NCBI GenBank assembly: GCA_963565915.1
Contig: OY751496.1
Coordinates: 2,852,001 to 2,916,000, forward strand
Reading direction: 5' to 3'
DNA length: 64,000 nucleotides
From: Entoloma clypeatum
Lineage: Eukaryota; Basidiomycota; Agaricomycetes; Agaricales; Entolomataceae
Position 1 is the stretch's first letter; the number at the start of each line of letters is the position of its first letter. The position numbers were made by a program, and so were the translations under genes. Below, piece after piece: positions 21,544 to 31,679 of the stretch. The notes beneath the pieces were generated by a model. That model ran no database searches. It was given only the letters and a program-made list of their open reading frames with translations, and was not told the origin of the DNA.

Positions 21544-24500
21544 CTAGTTCTTTATCAGTCCGAAGTACGGGATAAACTTGGAAAAGAGGATTTTCCCCAG
21601 ATTCTTAGTCAAAAGGTCTGCAGGGTTATTCACTCCTTCGATGAATTCGACCGTAATAATTCCTTCGGAGACTTTTTCTCTGACGAAGTGGAATCGCACA
21701 TCAATGTGCTTGGATCGCTTCTCAGTTACAGGGTTGGATGTGATAAAGACGGAGCCATTGTTATCTCCGTAGATCGGTACTGATCCGATCTGCATTCCAA
21801 GTTCGGCAAGCATGCTTCTCAGCCATGTTGCTGCGCGACTGCAATCTGATAGCGCCATATACTCTGCTTCTGTAGAAGAGAGGGCAATGGTCTTTTGCGC
21901 CGATGATACCCATGTTATCGCTCCAGACGCCAGTGATATGAAGAAGCCGGTGGTAGACCTCCTCGTGTTTTCATCTGACGCCCAGTCGGAGTCTGTGAAT
22001 GCATAGATCCCTTTCCCTGAGTCCCCATCGTACATGATTGCGTAATTTTTCGTTGCCTTCAAATATCTGCAAATATCCCTAGCCACCTCTAAATGGCGTT
22101 TGGTGGGATTTGTGGAAAATTGGGACATTTTGATTACAGTAAAGCAGATGTCAGGCCTCGTTCCAATCATCAGATATAGGAGTGATCCGATGACGGATTG
22201 GTACTTAGATCGGAGTTCCGCATTGGGTTCATCTTCGGACGCCATGGGTTTGTAGCCCGTAGGGAGTGGGGTATGGGTGGCATTAGATTCGCTCATCCCC
22301 ATGCGTGCCAGAATTTTCTCAAGGTAAGGTACTTGATCAATGAAGATCCTCTTCCCACGTTGCCTTATTTGGATTGAGAGAAATTCCTTTGGTTCCCCAT
22401 CGGGCACTAGGTGACCTAGGTCCCTACATTCCCATGTTGTCATGAAGGCCTTCTTCTTTTCTAGCGTATATTCCCGGTTTGTGCCGAGAAAAGCAGAGTC
22501 GTCGACATAGATGACGGCAATTACAATTTCCCCGTTGGTACTTTTGTGAATGAATACTCCCGCATCGGAGTGAAGCCGGACAAAGCCGAGCTTTTTCATG
22601 GAGGAATCAAGTTCCCTCCACCAGGCTAATGCGGCCTGCTTAAGTCCATATAGAGCTTTGAATAGTTGGTACACGAGGTGTTCTTTCCCTTTTACTATGT
22701 AGCCCTCAGGCTGTCGCATATAGATGACTTCACGGAGCGTTCCATAGAGGAAGGCTGATGAGACGTCCAATAGAGTCATGAACCACCCTTCAAGGGCTGT
22801 CAATGCCAGTATTAGCCGGACGGTTTCATATCTTACGACTGGTGAGAAGATCTGATCAAAGTCGATCCCTTCTACCTGTGAGAAGCCTTTTGCGACGAGG
22901 CGCGCTTTCAGACGCCCGTCGGACTTTTCGTTGTAAACCCATTTATTCCTTAGAGCTTTCCTCCCTGCAGGCAGGGGTACTAGCTCCGTGATCACCCCGC
23001 GGCGTTTGAGCATGTCTAGCTCTTTACGTTCAGCCGCATACCAGTCTTCTTTATTTGGAAGAGGGTATATGTCTTTATGGGACATGTCGACAATGCCAAC
23101 TTGGACTGATATTGCCTCCATCAGGAGGTCATTCATCCATGCCGTTTGACCGCCCAGTCTCCGTCTTCGATCTAATTTTTCAAGATCAGACGCTGGAGTG
23201 TCTTCCCCATAGATGCTTCCTGGCATCTTCCGAACTCGTCGTTCCCTGATCGGTCGATCTGGTACTTGCTCGGGTTCCGGAGTGGGTACTCGCGGTTCGT
23301 CATCAGGCTCACTGGCAGGCAAATCATTGTCTGATTCAGGTTGATCCTGTTCAATGGGAACTGAGTCCTGAGGTGTTTCGTTGTGACTTTCGTCGTCGTT
23401 GCTGCCAGGGATGAGATCCTCAAACTCATCAGCCGGCTCTGGGTTTTCCATTTCTGGATGGTTTTCTGGCAAAGGGTCGATGTGGCATCTAGGGTACTTG
23501 CTTTCATCAAAGATAGCTTTCCCACCCATGAAAATCGTGTTGGTCTCAGGATCCATGAAGCGGTATCCTTTGACCCCTGGTTTTGATCCGAGATAAATCA
23601 TCAATCGAGATCTTGACTCCAGGGAGTTTCTGCGTTTTTCTTTTGGGATATATACATATGCTTGGCATCCGAAGACTCTGACGCTGGACATGTCGGGGAT
23701 CTCATTGGTCACCCTGGAATAAGGGGTTTTCCATTCAAGACGCCGCATGGGGGTTCTGTTGTATAGAAATGCTGCATGTTCCAAACAGAATTCCCACCAC
23801 ATCGGCGGTAGACATGCGTCGAAACGCAATGCCTGAGATTTTTCCCACAGAGTTCGATTTATCCGTTCTGCTCTACCATTCTGCTGATGCTGATATGGGA
23901 GTGTGACGTCGATCAGAATTCCATGATCGGCAAGTACATCCTTGTATTTGTTGAATTCTCCACCTCCATCAACCCGCCATTTTTTAGGGGTGGCGGCGAA
24001 TTGATTCTGGATCATCGCAAGGAATTGTTTCAGCGCCGTGATGGCGCCTGACTTCTTCCTAAGCAAGACGACCCAGACATGGGAAGAAAAATCATCCAAG
24101 AAGGTAAGGAAATATTTGTACTTGTGGTACGATGCCGTGGATATCTGTTTCAAGTCCGAATGGATCAAATCAAAGGGTTTGACAGCCCTTGTCACCGAGT
24201 TAGGATAAGATTGATTCGGCATTTTCCCTTTTAGACACCCCGTGCAGCTTTCCTGTGATTTCTCACGTACTAACGTTTTGGGTACTCCTTTGGTACTGGT
24301 GGGAATCTTATTGAGCGCCTGGTCATTTGGGTGGCCAAGGCGTTTATGCCAGGTTTCAACAGTGATTTCGCTAGAGATCGCGTGGATTTGGTCGTAGCGT
24401 ATTTCAGTGTCTAACCAATAAATGGTTTGTCCGATGAAATGAGGCGAAAACTGTATTTTGTTCAGCCCTTTAGAGATATTAATTTCTCCACGCATTCCAT

Positions 24501-26271
24501 CAACTTTGTAACCATGGTTAAGGAAGACGCCTAGGGACAGTAGACGTGTGTCCATATCTGGAATATAAAATACCGGTCGTAGGAGATGAGTTTTAGTTTC
24601 CCCATTTAGGGTATGCCGTACTGGAACGGCCCCAACTCCGAGAATTTCCAGTTTCTTTCCCTTTGCAGCTGTTTGGACAAATCGCTTAGCCTTGAGAGGC
24701 CTGTAATATGCGAAGTCTTTGAACTCATGGGTAAAGTGTAATGAAGCGCCGGAATCTAAGATCCACTGAGCGCGTTCTTTCTCTTTGCAGTGTGTGCAGG
24801 ACGCAAAATGCTTGGTATATTTTTTGTACAGATCATCGCTAAAGAGATCTATACTATCTGCATCGGTACTGGCTAATATAAATTCAAACGTCTGTGCGTG
24901 TTTATTAGCATTTCCCATTTGGTCAAGTTTGAGAGAAGAATGTGACGAACCGTCAAGTTCGATCAGCCCATCTTCGAATTGTTCCGGCCCCATCCGCTCG
25001 CTTTGATGGTCTATGTCCATCATTTTCAGAGATTCTTCTATCGACGGGGCTACGCGACGCTGTTTAGCCGGCCTTTCGTCGATGTCGGGAATGATGGTAT
25101 CTAGGATACGCAGATTGGATCCTGAGGGGCGAGCACCAATGCCGCGTGCGAGTTTGCGGACATGGTCGTTCTTTTTCCACACGGACGGTTTTCCAGAAGG
25201 AAGCCCGGTGTACTGTGACGGAGGGGGGTTCATTCGCTGAAGGAGCGACTGCATCTTTTGAGAGTCTGGCTGGGCGGTACTCATAGTTTTTCCGCGCCCA
25301 GTGACGGTTGTGAAGGACGGTGTCGGAAGAGGAGGGAAGTGGATGGCGGGAGCAACGAACTCAACCGTTTCTTCCGCGTGGTCGGACGCGTTGTCCGCAG
25401 TGTTGGCGTTCTTCTTCTGATTGCGCCAGCGTCCTTTTCCCTTCTTCTTTTCAGAAGCGGTACTATGGTCAGTCGAGTTAGGCTGCTCGTCAGCGTCGTT
25501 CTGCGAGGTACTCGGCTTTTGCTGCTTTTCCCATTTGGGGTCCTGCCCCTTGCGCTTTGTCCCGGAGATTTTCCGGGCCTGCTCGTTGGACGTACGAGCG
25601 GACCCAATAGAATACTTGCGCCGGTACTCTGATATGATGCTTTCGGCGACGGCCTTGTAGGTGAAATCGTCGGCGTCATAGACCTGGAAGAGGGCGGTGG
25701 AGAGTGACGACCAGGCGTCGGGAATTGCATTTGCCAGGATCATTGCCTGCATCAGATCGGGGACGTCAAAGTTCGAATCGGCGAGCCGAGCGAAAAGAGA
25801 CCCCAGGCGCTCGATTTCAGGGACGGGGTCGCGTCCAGAGAGCTTGTAGGTGGCGGCGGCCTTGAAGTCGCCGAAGATGACGGCCGGGGATACCTTGGAG
25901 TAGGCATCCTTTAACGACTTCCAGGCGTCTTTCGAGGAAGTGGCGTCCTTGATGTGGCGTCTGATCGCCTCGGAGACTTTAAGGCGTATCGCCCCAAGAG
26001 CTATGTCATCGTCCCTGATCCAGGCTTTTTCTTCCTTGCGGAAGCCGGGCTGGTCGACCGTGGTGGCCAGCACAGGAGGAGCAGTAGCAGTGGCCCCAGG
26101 GGTGGAGACTGTGGTGGTGAAGTCGGCGATGACAGGGCGGGGGATGTCGCCAGAAACAAGGCGCCAGACTCCTTGATGGAGGAGGTAAGACTTCATTTTC
26201 TCGGCCCAGCTCCGGTAGTCGATGCCGTCAAAGGCAGTGATCGTGTCGAGGGCAGAACGAGAGGTAGACAT
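21544..26271 (-). CDS. Ty1/copia gag-pol polyprotein
   Basis: A single 1575-residue frame reads Gag, protease, integrase, reverse transcriptase and RNase H, the order that defines Ty1/copia. Gag (about 1-480) has the UBN2-like helical region but no CCHC zinc knuckle; a basic stretch (KKKGKGRWRNQKK) lies where one might be. Protease is marked by WILDSGAS (503-510). The pre-integrase region has W-H-K-R-L-G-H and CTGCLKGK, and the integrase core has HSDL, FLTFLDDFSSH and QQNGRAERINRT. Reverse transcriptase shows LDVSSAFLYG and YVDDSAFLG, and RNase H shows FTDSDWASD and SSTEAEYMALS. No stop or frameshift is present, so it could be functional. Confidence 0.97.
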   Translation of the reverse strand: MSTSRSALDTITAFDGIDYRSWAEKMKSYLLHQGVWRLVSGDIPRPVIADFTTTVSTPGATATAPPVLATTVDQPGFRKEEKAWIRDDDIALGAIRLKVSEAIRRHIKDATSSKDAWKSLKDAYSKVSPAVIFGDFKAAATYKLSGRDPVPEIERLGSLFARLADSNFDVPDLMQAMILANAIPDAWSSLSTALFQVYDADDFTYKAVAESIISEYRRKYSIGSARTSNEQARKISGTKRKGQDPKWEKQQKPSTSQNDADEQPNSTDHSTASEKKKGKGRWRNQKKNANTADNASDHAEETVEFVAPAIHFPPLPTPSFTTVTGRGKTMSTAQPDSQKMQSLLQRMNPPPSQYTGLPSGKPSVWKKNDHVRKLARGIGARPSGSNLRILDTIIPDIDERPAKQRRVAPSIEESLKMMDIDHQSERMGPEQFEDGLIELDGSSHSSLKLDQMGNANKHAQTFEFILASTDADSIDLFSDDLYKKYTKHFASCTHCKEKERAQWILDSGASLHFTHEFKDFAYYRPLKAKRFVQTAAKGKKLEILGVGAVPVRHTLNGETKTHLLRPVFYIPDMDTRLLSLGVFLNHGYKVDGMRGEINISKGLNKIQFSPHFIGQTIYWLDTEIRYDQIHAISSEITVETWHKRLGHPNDQALNKIPTSTKGVPKTLVREKSQESCTGCLKGKMPNQSYPNSVTRAVKPFDLIHSDLKQISTASYHKYKYFLTFLDDFSSHVWVVLLRKKSGAITALKQFLAMIQNQFAATPKKWRVDGGGEFNKYKDVLADHGILIDVTLPYQHQQNGRAERINRTLWEKSQALRFDACLPPMWWEFCLEHAAFLYNRTPMRRLEWKTPYSRVTNEIPDMSSVRVFGCQAYVYIPKEKRRNSLESRSRLMIYLGSKPGVKGYRFMDPETNTIFMGGKAIFDESKYPRCHIDPLPENHPEMENPEPADEFEDLIPGSNDDESHNETPQDSVPIEQDQPESDNDLPASEPDDEPRVPTPEPEQVPDRPIRERRVRKMPGSIYGEDTPASDLEKLDRRRRLGGQTAWMNDLLMEAISVQVGIVDMSHKDIYPLPNKEDWYAAERKELDMLKRRGVITELVPLPAGRKALRNKWVYNEKSDGRLKARLVAKGFSQVEGIDFDQIFSPVVRYETVRLILALTALEGWFMTLLDVSSAFLYGTLREVIYMRQPEGYIVKGKEHLVYQLFKALYGLKQAALAWWRELDSSMKKLGFVRLHSDAGVFIHKSTNGEIVIAVIYVDDSAFLGTNREYTLEKKKAFMTTWECRDLGHLVPDGEPKEFLSIQIRQRGKRIFIDQVPYLEKILARMGMSESNATHTPLPTGYKPMASEDEPNAELRSKYQSVIGSLLYLMIGTRPDICFTVIKMSQFSTNPTKRHLEVARDICRYLKATKNYAIMYDGDSGKGIYAFTDSDWASDENTRRSTTGFFISLASGAITWVSSAQKTIALSSTEAEYMALSDCSRAATWLRSMLAELGMQIGSVPIYGDNNGSVFITSNPVTEKRSKHIDVRFHFVREKVSEGIITVEFIEGVNNPADLLTKNLGKILFSKFIPYFGLIKN

Positions 26272-26621
26272 TTTGAATGAATCTAAAAAGGGTTCTCAAT
26301 CAGTGATGTGTTATGAATATGATTCGAGAAAACAATTGAATGATTCCTTATGACATATTCCCTTCAGGAATAGCGGTCATGGGAAAACCCTTTATATGTC
26401 AGAACCGTATAAGGTGCGATCAACGTTTCCACATGGAGTGTACTAGGTCAATCCCCTTTAGGGACGTTTCATGACAGGTACTTGTCGTAATGACGTTCCC
26501 AGGTTCATATGTGAAGAAGTATGACTCAGAACCTAGATCTTTCGATCGGTTCCTTGCCAACCAGGGTAGAGTGGGCAGGTACTCGCTGTTGCCAGTGTTT
26601 CCCAGATCCCTCTGCTATCCG

Positions 26622-26633
26622 GGGCCCATAACC
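26622..26633 (-). promoter_or_regulatory. Primer-binding site of copia element
   Basis: Immediately inside the 5' LTR the minus strand reads GGTTATGGGCCC. This matches the half-tRNA primer site of Drosophila copia, which pairs with an internal (anticodon-arm) part of initiator tRNA-Met rather than the 3' end. The site fit is direct; tRNA usage is inferred from that precedent. Confidence 0.7.
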
Positions 26634-26943
26634 TGTTGAAGTTCCACCTGGGCGCTAGCCGCAAGTGTACTGAAGCAACCGGCTACAGTGGAAGTACTCT
26701 ACGATACCGTTCTGACCACTTACATGGGTTGGAGAGGGTGAGGCTGGTGAGAGCGGTTGAGGCTGGTAAGAGCGATGGAGGCGGTTAAGAGTCAAGAGAC
26801 AACTTGTTGATATTGACAGTTTCCTGGTCTTATATACCATACTACTGTTTGTACCAACCAAACAAGTATGTAATGAAGATATGTAAAGGTCACGTGATGT
26901 AATCTAATCTAATCTAATCTACGTGATGGGAAAAGTTTCAACA
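26634..26943 (-). repeat. 5' LTR of copia element
   Basis: 310-bp partner of 21160-21469, differing only at 26839 by eye. TTATATA near 26830 in plus reading and the complementary strand provide A/T-rich promoter-like sequence. The ATATG duplication follows at 26944-26948. Confidence 0.95.
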
Positions 26944-28819
26944 ATATGGTGCTCCTGGAAAGAAGATACAGGTTCAGCAACGTGGGGGTGGGAGAGAGAA
27001 TACCACAGTTATCGTTACTATCTGTGCTGATGGAACATCTCTTCCTCCTGCTGTCATCTTCAAGGGCGAGGGATATCAGACGAACTGGAAGCAAGAGAAC
27101 CCTTTGAACATGTCGTAAGTGGTTTGAAAATAGATGATGAACTACTTACACAGATATAATAGGCTTGGTCACCAAAAAAAAGGGTATACGAGCGGAGAGA
27201 TTGGCGTCGAATGGATTAAAGATTTTGACAAAAGGACCAAGGCAAAGGCTGCCAGAAGGCGAAGACTGCTATTAGTGGATGGCCACAACTCCCATTATAC
27301 ACTGGCCTTTCTTACTTATGCGCGTGAGCATCGGATTGAAGTCCTCTGCTATCCGTCACACTCGACGCATCTCTACCAAGGCTTAGACGTCGTCATTTTT
27401 AGTGTGTTGAAGCGCACCTGGAGCGATGCCCGAGACACTTTTGAAGCAGAAAAAGGGAGTAAAGTTAACAAAACTAATTTTTTTCGAGTGTATGCTCAGG
27501 CTCACCAAAAAGCGCTAACGGCAGAGAATATCAAGTCAGCTTTCCGAAAAACTGGGGTGGTACCATTCAATCCCGATGTCATCACTGAACAGATGATGGC
27601 TCCCAGCCTCAGCTCATCAGTCACAGAGCCCCTCCCACTCCCACTTGAAGAGCCAACACAGATCATGACCGATATGATCCACGGAATTCTTGCTCATCAG
27701 GTTGTCAACATGGAAGCAGCGCCTGCGAACGACAATGCTGAAGCTAACATACCAACCCACCCACCAACGCCAGTCCGAAGGGCTGTTAACTCGCTTGCAG
27801 ACTCGTCGTGCTCATTCCTCGTCACCCCTTCAACCCCCAAATCCAATATGTCCATCCCCCGCTATCACCCCTACACAATTTCACCCCATAAGAACCGATA
27901 TCTCAATTTAGTCGAAAGCATACCACGAACGGAGGTTGAGCAACAGTTGATTGCAGCTCTCATTGAGTCTGAAAACCGGGACCGTCGCCGCAAGGACAAC
28001 ATGATCACGATGCAGGCAAATATCGTGCTCCAGAGCATGTGGACAAGCAAAATCAAGGGCCATCTGGAGGAACATGAGGCGAAGAAGACAACAAAGAAAT
28101 CGAAACGCATCCTGGCAGATGGATTACCTCGCCTTCTCACCGACAATGATTTCACCGAGATTGTTCGACAGCATGAAGAGGATGCAATGAGGAAGAAAAT
28201 TGAGAAACAGGAGAGAAAGGTGAAGAGGGAGCAGCATGGAGAGGTGGTGGCTGCATGGAAGAAGAATGAAAAGGCGAGGAAGGAGCGCAACATGGTGCGA
28301 AGAGAAGCTCATCACACAGCTGTCAGTGCCTGGGAAGCGAAGCGCCTGCTGGCCAAACAAGAGGGTCGACAATGGCCCAAAGCGGCAAAGAAGCCGACAC
28401 TGACCGGGATAGAAAAACCGGTCAAGAGACCCACCCCCGCCCAAACCGAGGACGTCGATTCCAATGGCGAGGACGAGGACGAGGAAGTTGACGGTGATGA
28501 TGACGATGATGATAACGCTTAGATATGTAGATCCGATCTTTGCCAAATGCAGTCTATGCATATGGTCCCAACGGTCAACATCAGTGATGTGACCACCTTA
28601 TCAGTCGTCTCACTGAGTGGTTTTCGCGTTGATAACGCAAAATCGGGCTGATTCTTCAATCGTCGCTGGAAAAGTGGGTATAGACTACTGATTATTATGT
28701 CCAGACTGTCGATTGAACATCTTGCAAAGACTCTGTCACATTAATTTTTACTTATTTCCGGCGTGGACTACTGAAGGATGGTTTTAAATTTCACCGTCTC
28801 ACTGAGTGGTTGATGACTG

Positions 28820-30183
28820 TAGTATTCAATCATCAAACACTCTTTGCTCTAATTTAACTGTGACATCGTCTCCGAAGCACCGTGTCTGCGCCGCGCTTCA
28901 CTGCCTCCGCCTCCTCCGGCTCCAGCTGCAAGGTGGACGACAAAGGCAATCCGACAAGCTGAGTGTTGCAAACGCAGACACTGGACACATAAATAAATGA
29001 GGAGAGTAGTGTGGTTCTCGGTCAGCGTAGGAGCTTGCGCATCAACGAGATGAGTATATCATTTTACTACATCAGGCAGAATGATGATGGGGAAATGCGC
29101 CGAAACAGGGAGCCCGATGGCGAGGATATTGAGCCGGCATCCACTGAGGAGAATTTTGTTCAGAGCTGAGGAAGTCAAGCGCGATGGTGAACCCTTTGCC
29201 CTGCGATAGTTGTTTCGGGCAGATTTCGGCGAGGGGCAATTTCGCGTCTAAGGGAAAGTTTTGGGCACAGGTCCGCAGAAGTCGGGATATGGAGGTAAAA
29301 TAAGCACTTCAAAAAGGCAATCACCAAATCCGCCGTGCAGCCTTAAATAGTCGCAGCAAACTGCCCTTAAACAAGAACTTCTTGCCCTTCGCCCACCACC
29401 TACCTTCCTCTGCGACGTTTGCAAGTGGGGCTCATCCGGTTTATCTGCCAACGTGTCCATCATGATGTTATTTAAGAATGGCTATAGCAGTTGATTCCGG
29501 TGAGTGGCCATCCTCGAGCCATGATAATCTTTGATAGATGCCTCCCTTCCGCCCACTTCAACTCACTCACTCACAGTCAACCTATCCTCGCTATGCGCGT
29601 CTCCTGCACTCTCACTATTTTCCTTTTTCGGGTTTCTCTGGGTATGTGTTTCATTGTTCTTGTTGCAGTAGTAGGGTCGGGCGGAACCCTATCACCACGT
29701 TCCCTGAATCTAGATAGCCGCCACAGGGTTCACGAGCTATTGTATTGCATTGTAAGTCTCACATCTCTTTCATCAACCCTGTGTCAGCCTTCCTCGGCGA
29801 CGAGTCGGCATAGCGTAAGTCTTTCACTTTGTGTGCCATCCCTAATTCTACTTTTAGGATGTTCAAGGTCGTCTGGTTTTATGTACGTACCGCAGTTTAG
29901 CATCTCTACAGCCTAAGTCATCCCAAGTAGGCAGTACTACTAGTTTCTGTTTGATATTGATGTCCCTGTAAAGTTCCAGTACTTCGTTGCAATGTGAACA
30001 TTTTTTGAACTACATGTTTATATATGAAGATATGCCATAACTTGAAGATGCAATCACTGAATATGCTTTTAAATACCCAACATTTATCGTCAGTAAATAA
30101 ACAGTATGATCTCAAATGAGGTCTAATATTTATTTAGTGAGTTGCGGTAACTCGATACCGCTCGGATTGCATTCAGATAAATG
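28820..30183. other. Intergenic region with one weak secreted-peptide candidate
   Basis: No firm gene. A plus frame from an internal ATG at 29593 to 29916 begins with a hydrophobic leader (MRVSCTLTIFLFRVSLGMCF) and continues LSPRSLNLDSRHRVHELL; a small secreted protein with introns is possible but no homology is evident. The end at 30183 is the start of the duplicated block. Confidence 0.3.
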
Positions 30184-30539
30184 CCATGAAGCTCGTGAGG
30201 GCGATAAATAAAAATTAACTTTCATTATGTATAATCATGAGCTATGTGCTCACATTTAGGATTCAGGTTTTTCCCGATGGAGCTTCTGCTCTGGAGATCA
30301 AAATACTTATGCGCCGAAAAACTTGATCGTCAAAATCTCCAGGAAGATAATTCGGCATTACGATAGTGCAATCTAGCCTGCTATCCCCCCCGTCCCCCCG
30401 TATGACGAAGGCCAGGATGCAGAAGCTGGTAAAGGATAACGAATCGTCCTTTCCGAGAAGCCGGCCAACCTGATGTTCGGCCTTAGGCGACCACGACCCC
30501 CACGACCCCGCGGCCCGTGTCATATCGCGCTTGGTCGCC

Positions 30540-31062
30540 GAGTGCTTTCCGAGGGAGTAGTCCTGCCCTGAGAACCGGGTTGGCGGTCGTTAGGTCAACC
30601 AATGGGACCGCAATTTTTTTTGCCACCGGCGCGGACCCCAGCTCCTAATTTTGGTTGAATGTGGGTTGAACGAAGCCCTGCCACTCCCGTGACTTGTAAC
30701 GAGGCTCTCCCTGAAGAATCCATAGCTTGTCAGCGCTGTGTCCTACCTCGGCAAAGGGCAGCGGAACTATCAAAGAGTTGGGTGCGGAAGTGACGGGATG
30801 ATTCGAACCATGTGAAGATTCATGCTCACGCCCCCATTGATAACTTGTTGAGTCGGTAACCATGAATTGTCAGTGCAAGTCGGTGCCCGTTCTCGCCGAG
30901 GGTCAAAAAGGTGGTCCAGGAAGGCTGCTATGGCTGTCTTCTCTCCGATACTGCGTCCGAGATCCCAACTTCCTCGCGCTGTGAAATTTGATGCTTTGGA
31001 TCCAGAGGTTTCCCTGTTGTTTATTCATATTCCTATGGCCACTCAAACCAGATGAATTACCC
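30540..31062 (+). other. SSP2 upstream cassette region without the family TATA
   Basis: Blocks such as CCAGCTCCTAATTTT and CCTCGGCAAAGGGC(A/G)(G/A)C align this region with those upstream of SSP3, SSP4 and SSP1. The family TATAA(A/G)A promoter segment is missing: the sequence passes from TGTTTATTCATATTCC straight to ACTCAAACCAGATGAATTAC and the start. It looks like a deletion of about 70 bp. Confidence 0.55.
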
Positions 31063-31067
31063 CCGAT

Positions 31068-31286
31068 ATGCGCTTGACCCACACTGTCGTCATGTCCATC
31101 GGTCTCCTTGTTGCGAGCAGTACAACTGCATCTGTGCTGCTGTTGGAACCCTGTCTCACGCTCGACCTCTGGAACTGCGGTACTGTAGAGGTCAGCTGCA
31201 ACAAAAGGCCATGTTGCGAGTCTAAAGGTACCAAGGGGTTTCTTCGACTCGGTCAGTCATCCAACCTGCTACAGATCCGCTGTTAA
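31068..31286 (+). pseudogene. SSP2, degenerate SSP family member (copy A)
   Basis: The signal peptide (MRLTHTVVMSIGLLVASSTT) and CNKRPCCESKG core match SSP1 and SSP3. The codons that carry the fifth cysteine in SSP3 (GW-Q-C) are deleted, an extra cysteine follows LEP, and the family TATA box is absent. A splice GTACCA...ATACAG (31228-31312) is possible but would put the conserved exon-2 TGC out of frame. I read it as a decayed copy; the simple open frame is 72 residues. An almost identical copy lies at 40207. Confidence 0.6.
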
Positions 31287-31679
31287 ATAACTGAATCCGT
31301 CCCAAAATACAGGTTTGCGAGAGGGATGGCATGGTTTCAATAGAGAAGACGCTGGGTACGTGCAGTGACGAGCCTAGGCAAGTATGGGGCAATCTTCAAG
31401 TTGACGCATCGTCGGGATTATGAGCTATGTAGTGCACAGAGTACGACATATTTGCCCGTTGCTGGCACATCCTTCACACTCTGGCACTGTCAGTCCTGAA
31501 TCAAAAATAGACGAATTTCAAAAGCAACCTTTCTAGCCCTCTACCCCCCTCCCGCTGTCTTCTCTGTTTCTTCTTGTCCTGCCTGTTTTCTTGTCTCCGC
31601 CCTCGCCCTGCTACAGTTTCTCCCACTGCATGCTGCCTCGTCTCCTTTCTCCTGCACTTCCCCTCCGATTGAAAGGCTC

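Larger units (their letters stand above)
21160..26943 (-). mobile_element. Complete Ty1/copia LTR retrotransposon
   Basis: A 5784-bp element in minus orientation has 310-bp LTRs (21160-21469 and 26634-26943) with TGTTGAA...TTCAACA ends and an ATATG target duplication (21155-21159 and 26944-26948). One uninterrupted gag-pol frame of 1575 codons fills the interior. The LTRs differ at one position I can find (21365 G, 26839 A), which suggests a very recent insertion. It landed in the transposase gene of the DNA transposon. Confidence 0.96.
20508..28522 (+). pseudogene. pogo/Fot1-like DDE transposase split by copia
   Basis: Coding parts are 20508-21159, 26949-27114 and 27163-28522 with a 48-bp intron at 27115-27162. 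Removing the retrotransposon and one 5-bp duplication leaves an open frame of about 725 residues. The N terminus holds a CENP-B-like DNA-binding region (the segment around LTRAEEELIIDYATELADRG). The DDE_1-type catalytic core shows IYGTDESGFQEG (first Asp), LLVDGHNSHY (second Asp) and LYQGLDVVIFSVLKR (third Asp). The tail is basic, then strongly acidic (DGDDDDDDNA). The copia sits after codon 217, just past the first catalytic Asp, and inactivates it. An upstream in-frame ATG at 20406 is less likely. No other disabling change is visible. Confidence 0.88.
20061..28819 (+). mobile_element. pogo/Tc1-type DNA transposon carrying a nested copia
   Basis: Perfect 24-bp terminal inverted repeats (20061-20084, CAGTCATCAACCACTCAGTG followed by AGAC; complement at 28796-28819) are flanked by TA on both sides (20059-20060 and 28820-28821). 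TA is the target site of the Tc1/mariner/pogo superfamily. Without the copia insertion the element is about 2.97 kb with a single transposase gene. The core CACTCAGTGAGAC occurs twice near the left end (20072-20084, 20090-20102) and twice near the right end (28607-28619, 28796-28808), probably transposase binding sites. It sits between SSP cassettes 1 and 2. Confidence 0.9.
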
